9,579 nt of DNA from an uncultured Bacilli bacterium (lineage in GTDB: Bacteria; Bacillota_I; Bacilli_A; RF39; UBA660), in contig CANRDR010000057.1 of NCBI GenBank assembly GCA_947629425.1, forward strand, positions 1 to 9,579, read 5' to 3'. The position numbers and the translations under genes are program-made. The notes under the pieces are model-generated. The model did not search any database, was not told the DNA's origin, and saw only the letters and a program-made list of their open reading frames with translations. The number at the start of each line of letters is the position of its first letter. The stretch's first letter is position 1. This document shows, piece by piece, positions 1 through 4,773 of this stretch.

Positions 1-1304
1 CTATAAAAATTGAAAGTAATAATATAGATTTAAAATGTAGTAAAACAATAAAATCATACTCAAGTTTGTTAAGTGCGTTAGAATATTCGCTTGCAGGTGC
101 TAAAGTTGATACACCTAACAGTAATTTATATTTAAATAATGCTCCAAAATATTATAATTTGTTGAATGCATTTTATAGATATAATAGTGTGGATAAATAT
201 TATGATTATGTTTATCATGCTGCTAATAATGGTTCTTTATATACAAATAAAATTCAAGATGCAAGAGAAATTAGACCATCCATAGTGCTAAAAAGTGATA
301 TAAAATTAATAGATGGCAATGGAACAAAGACAAATGCATATAAAGTAGATGAAAATCCATTTGATGAGGGAACTCTTGCATATGAAATAATAAAGAATGC
401 ACAAAATGTAAGAGATAATATAGATACAACAAATACAACAAAATTATCACCAGTACCAGAAACAGTACCGGCACAAGAAGTAAGTGGGCCGAATGAAAGA
501 ACACTATCATTAACGGAAGATGATTATGGTAATTCATATTACTTTAGAGGAAATGTACAAGACAATTATTTAAATTTTAATAATATGTGTTGGAGAATTG
601 TAAGAATAGAAGGCGATGGAAGTATAAAATTAATATTAGAAGATACAACGACAACATGTAAAACAGCAACTCGTGGTGAAAATTCATTTATAGGACAGGG
701 AGTTTATGGATATAGAATTGAAGAAAATAATATAGCAAGATTTGATTACAAAAATAATTTGAATGGCTCTAACAATTCTGTAAAAAACTTGATAGATAAT
801 TGGATAAGTGAATTTAATGAAATTTCTAAAACAAAAATAAAATTAAAAAACTGGTGTATAGGTAATCAAATAGATTGGTATGACTTTACTACAGGCAATG
901 CTTCTGATAATTATAATGATTGGGTATATTCAGAACCTTATAAAAGATTATATGGCTTAGGAAATACAGAAAAAAGTATAAAATTAAAATGTAATAAAAA
1001 TAATGATGAAAAAGTAAGTGATATAGGAGGACTATTAACAGCAGATGAAGCAACATTAGCAGGATATAATCAATATAATATTGTACAATCAACTTATTTA
1101 TATATTTATAATCAAAACTGGTGGTTAGCAACCCCAGCATCTCGTGCTTCTGATCATGATTCCGCATTTTCTATTCTGGATGATAGATTTTATAACCGTG
1201 ATGTTCGTAATAATAGTGGCGTACGGCCTGTTATTACATTAGAATCTGAAATTAAATTAAAATCAGGTAATGGAACAAAAGAAAATCCCTATATCATAGA
1301 ATAA
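1..1304 (+). CDS. Secreted/surface repeat protein, 5' end outside window
   Basis: The frame is open from the first full codon at base 3 to TAA at 1302-1304 (433 visible residues), so the true start lies upstream; the TTG at 66 is only an internal codon. The visible part holds the C-terminal end of one module (to about base 340) and then one complete module of about 310 residues. The module has a framework with NERTLS, RGNVQDN, CWRIVRIEGDGSIKL and FIGQGVYGY, then NWCIG, GGLLTADE, a NWWLATPA segment, a GVRP motif and a GNGTKENPY end. The WWL...GVRP layout resembles the C-terminal pattern of DUF6273/FISUMP-like domains of Firmicute surface proteins (recalled family, not searched). The same modules occur in the protein at 2511-4643. 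I infer an exported role from that paralog's signal peptide. No membrane anchor or LPXTG motif is visible at the C-terminus. The molecular function is unknown. Confidence 0.85.
   Translation, partial: IKIESNNIDLKCSKTIKSYSSLLSALEYSLAGAKVDTPNSNLYLNNAPKYYNLLNAFYRYNSVDKYYDYVYHAANNGSLYTNKIQDAREIRPSIVLKSDIKLIDGNGTKTNAYKVDENPFDEGTLAYEIIKNAQNVRDNIDTTNTTKLSPVPETVPAQEVSGPNERTLSLTEDDYGNSYYFRGNVQDNYLNFNNMCWRIVRIEGDGSIKLILEDTTTTCKTATRGENSFIGQGVYGYRIEENNIARFDYKNNLNGSNNSVKNLIDNWISEFNEISKTKIKLKNWCIGNQIDWYDFTTGNASDNYNDWVYSEPYKRLYGLGNTEKSIKLKCNKNNDEKVSDIGGLLTADEATLAGYNQYNIVQSTYLYIYNQNWWLATPASRASDHDSAFSILDDRFYNRDVRNNSGVRPVITLESEIKLKSGNGTKENPYIIE
276..638 (+). repeat. 363-bp direct repeat, copy 1 (framework of surface module)
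   Basis: This stretch aligns without any insertion or deletion to 3558-3920. It runs from the RPSIVLKS motif of one module to the GDGSIKLIL motif of the next. The encoded residues are about four-fifths identical by eye. Two same-direction copies about 3.3 kb apart could recombine and delete or exchange the rpn-like gene and flanking module parts. Confidence 0.75.
1119..1226 (+). other. Hypervariable segment of the surface module (codon-skewed)
   Basis: This is the segment between the WWLATPA and GVRP motifs. By hand count, 27 of the 32 codons from TCT (1140) onward end in T or C. Arginine is written CGT three times and CGG once, whereas the surrounding framework uses mostly AGA and A-ending codons. 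The corresponding segments of the other modules (about 138-275, 3408-3557, 4455-4568) share almost no internal residues although their borders are conserved. This may be a ligand-contact surface under diversification. Confidence 0.5.
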
Positions 1305-1330
1305 ACAAAAATCTAATATTAAATTAACTT

Positions 1331-1362
1331 AATACTCTAAAATTAAAGTTAGAGTATTTTTT
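1331..1362 (+). terminator. Rho-independent terminator after first surface gene
   Basis: Perfect 10-bp stem AATACTCTAA (1331-1340) / TTAGAGTATT (1349-1358) with an 8-nt loop, running into six T. A near-identical hairpin lies after nth at 9457-9489. Confidence 0.85.
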
Positions 1363-1377
1363 GTAATTATTTGTAAT

Positions 1378-1451
1378 TTTTTTAATAAAATTTTAAATAA
1401 AAAAAAGGAAATACAAAAAAATAGAGTATATATATAGTGAAGGGTAAATTA
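1378..1451 (+). repeat. Extended intergenic repeat, left copy
   Basis: This 74-bp stretch matches 9494-9567 at 71 positions by hand alignment. Together with the similar terminator hairpins immediately upstream (1331-1362 and 9457-9489), it forms a repeated terminator-plus-promoter module of about 110-120 bp. The promoter core is listed separately. Confidence 0.8.
1407..1444 (+). promoter_or_regulatory. 38-bp conserved promoter-like core, copy 1
   Basis: In order, the core reads GGAAATAC, seven A, TAGAG, (TA)5 at 1427-1436, then GTGAAGGG. It is the same length as the copies at 4726 and 9523 and differs at only three alignment positions across the set. The (TA)5 is a plausible -10 region. No TTGACA-like -35 box lies at normal spacing. 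The AAAGGAAAT just ahead fits the RNAGGAWWW -35 consensus of sigma-H, but the matching GAAT -10 is missing. It would drive the rpn-like gene with a leader of roughly 45-55 nt. Confidence 0.55.
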
Positions 1452-1488
1452 GAAGTATTATTAAATAACCTTAGAAAGAAGTGAGATT

Positions 1489-2319
1489 TTGATTAATATT
1501 AAAGAACATGAAATGATTGAATTAACTTTTGACCCATTATTTAAATCTTTATTTGGTAAAGAAAAAAATAAAGATTTATTAGTATTTCTTATTAATACTT
1601 TATTAAAATTAAATATTACTGAAAATGATATTATAATAAATAATACAGAATTATATAAAGAAAATATAAATGAAACAGGAAAAACAGTAGATTTAATAGT
1701 AACTATAAAGACTAGTATAATACTAAATATAGAACTAAATGGAAATACAAATTATCCAGGATTAATAAATAGAAATGTAGCATATATAAGTAAAATATAT
1801 TCAGAACAATTTGAAATAAAACAAGATTATTATAAAACATCAAAAAAATGTATACAAATAAATTTAAATAATTTTGGAATAACAAAAGAAAAAGATATGT
1901 TAATATATAATTTAAATGATAATGGAATAAAATTAACATCAAATATAGAAATATATTATATAGATATAGAAAAAGTAAGTAAAGAGTGTTATGATAAAGA
2001 CATAAAAAGATTTATGAAAGTAATGATGTCAAAAAATTATAAAGAAATAGAAGAAAATACTCAGTATATGGGAAAGTTAGGTGAAAAGTTAGTGAAAGAA
2101 GTAAAAGAATTAGCCAATGAAAAATTCATATATGGTTTATATGATAAAAAGAAAGATGAAGAAATGATAAGAAATAGTATAAGATATGGAGCATATGATG
2201 AAGGAATAAAAGATAAAACTTTATCTGTAGTGTTAAATATGATAAAAGAAAGAATCCCAATAAATATTATTAGTAAAGTAACAGGACTAACTAAAAAAGA
2301 AATAGAAGCAATAAAATAA
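1489..2319 (+). CDS. Rpn/PD-(D/E)XK nuclease family transposase-like protein
   Basis: 276 residues, typical of the PDDEXK_2/Rpn family of putative transposases and recombination-promoting nucleases. The N-terminal ELTFDPLFKSLFG (11-23) is the usual family opening. The nuclease core has TVDLIV with D68 and IIL-N-IELN with E82. The conserved line then continues NRNVAYISKIYSEQ (95-108). Where most members carry E-x-Q or E-x-K, this one has E-L-N (N84), so catalytic activity is uncertain. The C-terminal tail (about 250-276, KVTGLTKKEIEAIK) is a small helical region resembling an HTH, found at this place in many relatives. The start is TTG 1489 with AAGTGAG just upstream; ATG 1513 (residue 9) is the alternative but has no visible ribosome site. 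It sits alone between two paralogous surface genes, behind copy 1 of the 38-bp promoter-like core. No terminal inverted repeats are seen, so it does not look like a complete insertion sequence. Confidence 0.8.
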   Translation: MINIKEHEMIELTFDPLFKSLFGKEKNKDLLVFLINTLLKLNITENDIIINNTELYKENINETGKTVDLIVTIKTSIILNIELNGNTNYPGLINRNVAYISKIYSEQFEIKQDYYKTSKKCIQINLNNFGITKEKDMLIYNLNDNGIKLTSNIEIYYIDIEKVSKECYDKDIKRFMKVMMSKNYKEIEENTQYMGKLGEKLVKEVKELANEKFIYGLYDKKKDEEMIRNSIRYGAYDEGIKDKTLSVVLNMIKERIPINIISKVTGLTKKEIEAIK

Positions 2320-2335
2320 AATATTTCTTTTTTTT
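2293..2335 (+). terminator. A/T-only terminator overlapping rpn-like stop codon
   Basis: A 12-bp complementary pair, AAAAAAGAAATA (2293-2304) and TATTTCTTTTTT (2322-2333), encloses a 17-nt loop and runs into T. The left arm lies inside the last codons of the gene. The stem has only one G-C pair, so it would be weak. Confidence 0.4.
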
Positions 2336-2425
2336 ATACTTGAAAGTACTTATTATTTGTAGTATCATTTAGTTAGAGTAAGAAAGACTCAAAAAATTAA
2401 AAATTATATACGAAGAATTGAATTA

Positions 2426-2474
2426 TATAACCAATCTCCTTCAGAAAAACATTTGTTCGCTGGGGGGGGTTATA
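2426..2474. repeat. Inverted repeat spanning the G-tract promoter
   Basis: TATAACC (2426-2432) and GGTTATA (2468-2474) are perfect 7-bp inverted copies separated by 35 bp. The right arm includes the last two G of the eight-G run and overlaps the promoter spacer. It could be a regulator site or recombination footprint, or chance in an AT-rich sequence. Confidence 0.3.
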
Positions 2475-2484
2475 CTTATATAAT
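2453..2484 (+). promoter_or_regulatory. Putative phase-variable promoter with G8 tract in spacer
   Basis: TTGTTC (2453-2458) can serve as -35 and TATAAT (2479-2484) is a perfect -10. The 20-bp spacer contains eight consecutive G (2462-2469). Transcription would start near 2491, giving a leader of about 20 nt ahead of the ATG at 2511. Slippage of the G run would change the spacer length; loss of three G would give the optimal 17 bp. An overlapping TATACT (2471-2476) is an alternative -10, whose spacing would also depend on the tract. Confidence 0.55.
2462..2469 (+). repeat. Homopolymeric G8 tract
   Basis: Eight consecutive G in a region that otherwise has hardly any run longer than three G. 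Such tracts are classic slipped-strand mispairing sites. Confidence 0.9.
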
Positions 2485-2496
2485 TTTTTTATATGG

Positions 2497-2503
2497 AAAA
2501 AGG
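2497..2503 (+). promoter_or_regulatory. Ribosome binding site fixing the start at 2511
   Basis: AAAAAGG lies 7 nt ahead of ATG 2511. The in-frame ATG at 2493 has no ribosome site and would sit at or within two bases of the predicted transcription start, so 2511 is preferred. Confidence 0.65.
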
Positions 2504-2510
2504 TGTATAT

Positions 2511-4643
2511 ATGAAGAAAAGATATATAGTAGTGTTAGTAATAATGATAGTATGTATATTAAGTACAATAAAGTTTACATATGGAAGATTTACATATGAA
2601 AGTGAAGTATTAGGAACAGTAACAACAACATCAAGAAATCCATTTAATGTAGGAACCCTTGCATATAGTATAGTAGATAATGCAATGAATGGAAACAGTG
2701 AAAATCAACAAAAAACAATATATAGTGAAACACCAAAAACTAAACCAGCACAAGAAATAAATGAAGAAAATGAAAGAACATTATCAGTAACAGAAGATGA
2801 TTTAGGAAACTCATATTACTATAGAGGAAATGTATTAGATAATTATATAGATTTTAATAATATGTGCTTTAGGATAGTAAGAATAGAAGGAGACGGTGCA
2901 ATCAAGCTAATATTAGAAGATAAAGAACATGTATGTAGTGAAGCAATAGGAGCAGAAAATTCATTTATAGGAACAGGACAATATGGATATAATAATACAA
3001 CATTAAATGAAGTAGAAAATGTTATAGTTGGAGATTATGAAAAATGTACATCAAATAAAGACAATTGTATGAAAACTAAATTTGATGATTGGTTAGATAA
3101 AAATAATTTTGATAAAAGATTATTAAAAGAAGATACATGGAATTTAGGAGATTTAAATACATTTTATACTTCAGATTCATATGGATCCATTGTAGATTAT
3201 AGAGATACTAGTAGTAGTAGTTTATTATTTAGATCTGCATTGATGATAGGCTGGAATAGTAATACTCCTTTAAGTTTATTAAAAAGTGAAAAAGAAAGTA
3301 CTGTTAAAGATTATGTAGCAACATTAAGCGCAGAAGAAGTGGCATATGCAGGAGCAAGATGGAGTAACTCAAATACTAATTACTATTTATATAATAAAAC
3401 GCATGATTGGCTTTTATTGTCTCTTTACAAAATAAATGTAAATCGAATTCATGTATTTCATGTAGCTGGTGAAACAGGACCTTGGTGGACCGGATATAGT
3501 GGAAAAGGTTCTCTTCTTGATATAGAATATTATAATTATAATTCTAAATATTTAAGACCATCTATAGTATTAAAGAGTAATATAAAACTAATCAGTGGAG
3601 ATGGAACAAAAAATAATGCATATAAAGTAGATGAAAATCCGTTTGATGATGGAACCCTTGCATATAATATAGTAAAGAATGCACAAAATGTAAGAGATAA
3701 AAAAGATACAAGTAATACAACAAAATTATCACCAGTACCAGAAACAACACCAGCAAAAGAACCTAGTGATGAAAATGAAAGAACACTATCATTAGCAGAA
3801 GATGATAATGGAGCATCTTATTACTTTAGAGGTAATATACAGGATAACTTTATAAATTTTGCGAAAAAATGTTGGAGGATAGTAAGAATAGAAGGAGATG
3901 GTTCAATAAAATTAATATTAGACTATAGTACGAAAAAATGCGAAGAAGTAAAAACAGATAATCAAACTGGCAGTATTGGAAATAGCAATGCATTTATAGG
4001 TCAAGGAGTTTATGGCTATACAAAAGATAATGATTTAGTTAGGTTAGACTATATAAATAATGAAGGTGGCAAACTGGATAATAAGCCAGGTGCAAAACAG
4101 ATGATTGACGATTGGTTAAATAGTACAAATAATATATCAGATAGTGATAAATCAAAATTAAAGACAGATAATTGGTGTATTGGAAATACAACAGATTGGT
4201 TTGAAATTCCAGGACAATCTTCAACTAACTATCAAAATAAATTGTATTCAGAAGCATATAGAAGGTTATTTGGGTTGGAAACACAAAAAACTACAAGTTT
4301 AAGATGTAATGGGAACAAAGATGAAAAAGTAATTGATTATGGAGGTTTATTAACAGTAGATGAAATAGTTAATGCAGGATATTTATATGGAAATAATGAA
4401 GTAGATAACTATTGCTATTTAAATATTCCTATAAATAATAATAATAATAATTATTGGTGGTTACTTACTCCAGCTGTTCGCGATGCTAATTATGATTATG
4501 TTTTTGATGCATTTGGTGGAGATGGTATTAATTATGTCAATGGTTATGGTAACATGTATGGCATACGTCCATCTATAGTATTAAAGAGTGATATAGAATA
4601 TGTATCAGGAGATGGAACACAAGAAAACCCTTATCAAATTTAA
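2511..4643 (+). CDS. Secreted two-module surface protein
   Basis: 710 residues from ATG 2511. Residues 1-22 (KKR, then a long Val/Ile/Leu stretch) form a signal peptide or signal anchor, with a possible cleavage near TYG-RF (25/26). Two modules follow: about 48-372 and 380-710. Each has GTLAY, NERTLS, YRGN or FRGN, RIVRIEGDG, NSFIG or NAFIG with YGY, then a tryptophan-rich variable segment (about 300-348 and 648-685), LRP or IRP plus SIVLKS, and a GDGT motif near the module end. Paired cysteines recur inside the modules. The closing pattern resembles DUF6273/FISUMP-like surface domains (recalled, not searched). There is no LPXTG motif, C-terminal membrane segment or other anchor. It is a paralog of the partial gene at 1-1304. 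The G8 tract upstream suggests on/off or graded expression. The role is unknown; adhesion or ligand binding at the cell surface is an inference. Confidence 0.85.
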   Translation: MKKRYIVVLVIMIVCILSTIKFTYGRFTYESEVLGTVTTTSRNPFNVGTLAYSIVDNAMNGNSENQQKTIYSETPKTKPAQEINEENERTLSVTEDDLGNSYYYRGNVLDNYIDFNNMCFRIVRIEGDGAIKLILEDKEHVCSEAIGAENSFIGTGQYGYNNTTLNEVENVIVGDYEKCTSNKDNCMKTKFDDWLDKNNFDKRLLKEDTWNLGDLNTFYTSDSYGSIVDYRDTSSSSLLFRSALMIGWNSNTPLSLLKSEKESTVKDYVATLSAEEVAYAGARWSNSNTNYYLYNKTHDWLLLSLYKINVNRIHVFHVAGETGPWWTGYSGKGSLLDIEYYNYNSKYLRPSIVLKSNIKLISGDGTKNNAYKVDENPFDDGTLAYNIVKNAQNVRDKKDTSNTTKLSPVPETTPAKEPSDENERTLSLAEDDNGASYYFRGNIQDNFINFAKKCWRIVRIEGDGSIKLILDYSTKKCEEVKTDNQTGSIGNSNAFIGQGVYGYTKDNDLVRLDYINNEGGKLDNKPGAKQMIDDWLNSTNNISDSDKSKLKTDNWCIGNTTDWFEIPGQSSTNYQNKLYSEAYRRLFGLETQKTTSLRCNGNKDEKVIDYGGLLTVDEIVNAGYLYGNNEVDNYCYLNIPINNNNNNYWWLLTPAVRDANYDYVFDAFGGDGINYVNGYGNMYGIRPSIVLKSDIEYVSGDGTQENPYQI
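3558..3920 (+). repeat. 363-bp direct repeat, copy 2 (framework of surface module)
   Basis: Gap-free match to 276-638 in the neighbouring paralog, covering residues 350-470 of this protein (RPSIVLKS through GDGSIKLIL). Confidence 0.75.
4434..4451 (+). repeat. (AAT)6 microsatellite, in frame as six Asn
   Basis: Six AAT units encode Asn642-647, immediately before the YWWLLTPA variable segment. Changes of one unit would alter linker length without a frameshift. Confidence 0.85.
4455..4568 (+). other. Hypervariable segment of second surface module (codon-skewed)
   Basis: Residues 649-686, from WWLLTPA to GIRP. From GCT (Ala) at about 4470 to TCT (Ser) at about 4572, 29 of 34 codons end in T or C by hand count. 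Arginine is CGC or CGT, unlike the AGA of the framework. The residues between the fixed borders are mostly different from those of the other three modules. Confidence 0.5.
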
Positions 4644-4673
4644 AGAATTTCTTTAACAGATTTTCTTTTTTTT
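4642..4673 (+). terminator. Weak candidate terminator after surface gene
   Basis: AAAGAA (4642-4647, overlapping the stop) can pair with TTCTTT (4663-4668), which continues into a T run to 4673. The stem is only six A/T-rich pairs, so this is tentative. Confidence 0.3.
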
Positions 4674-4684
4674 ATAAAAATATG

Positions 4685-4725
4685 AAAAAAAATAAAAAAA
4701 AAAAAAAAAAAAATAAAAAAAAAAA
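4685..4725 (+). repeat. Long interrupted A tract (A8, A20, A11)
   Basis: Runs of 8, 20 and 11 A separated by single T, directly ahead of the second 38-bp core. The equivalent place in the other two copies has only an 8-A run. It could be an UP-element-like or bent-DNA segment, and it is prone to length change. Confidence 0.8.
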
Positions 4726-4763
4726 GGAAATGCAAAAAAAAAGAGTATATATATAGTGAAGGG
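4726..4763 (+). promoter_or_regulatory. 38-bp conserved promoter-like core, copy 2
   Basis: GGAAATGC, nine A, GAG, (TA)5 at 4746-4755, then GTGAAGGG. The final GGG is also the start of the Shine-Dalgarno GGGAGG (4761-4766) of the transporter gene. If (TA)5 is the -10 region, transcription begins at about 4758-4762, so the mRNA leader would be only about 12-17 nt. Confidence 0.55.
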
Positions 4764-4766
4764 AGG
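4761..4766 (+). promoter_or_regulatory. Ribosome binding site of the peptide exporter
   Basis: GGGAGG lies 7 nt before ATG 4774. It selects that start over the in-frame GTG at 4756, which lies upstream of the ribosome site. Confidence 0.8.
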
Positions 4767-4773
4767 AAAAGAG

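Noticed and set aside
271..537. Minus-strand open frames (also at 889-1167, 1712-1942, 4039-4224, 5412-5609, 8319-8504)
   Set aside because: Each lies opposite a convincing + strand gene, has low-complexity Leu/Tyr/Ile/His-rich sequence, and shows no recognisable family.
1427..1436. (TA)5 as a slippage switch
   Set aside because: The repeat number is the same in all three copies, which argues for a fixed promoter box, not active length variation.
2336..2452. Small gene or RNA in the gap before the G8 promoter
   Set aside because: No frame with a ribosome site and reasonable length was found on either strand. Only a 4-bp GAGT/ACTC hairpin near 2376-2390 is visible.
1305..2492. Complete insertion sequence around the rpn-like gene
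   Set aside because: No terminal inverted repeats or target duplication were seen. The flanking features are a terminator and a promoter-like repeat that also occurs beside unrelated genes.
2493..2510. Longer start (ATG 2493) for the second surface protein
   Set aside because: It would add six residues ahead of the signal peptide. It has no ribosome site, and the AAAAAGG site serves ATG 2511.
4756..4773. GTG 4756 as exporter start
   Set aside because: The Shine-Dalgarno GGGAGG lies downstream of it and is correctly spaced for ATG 4774, where C39 domains normally begin.
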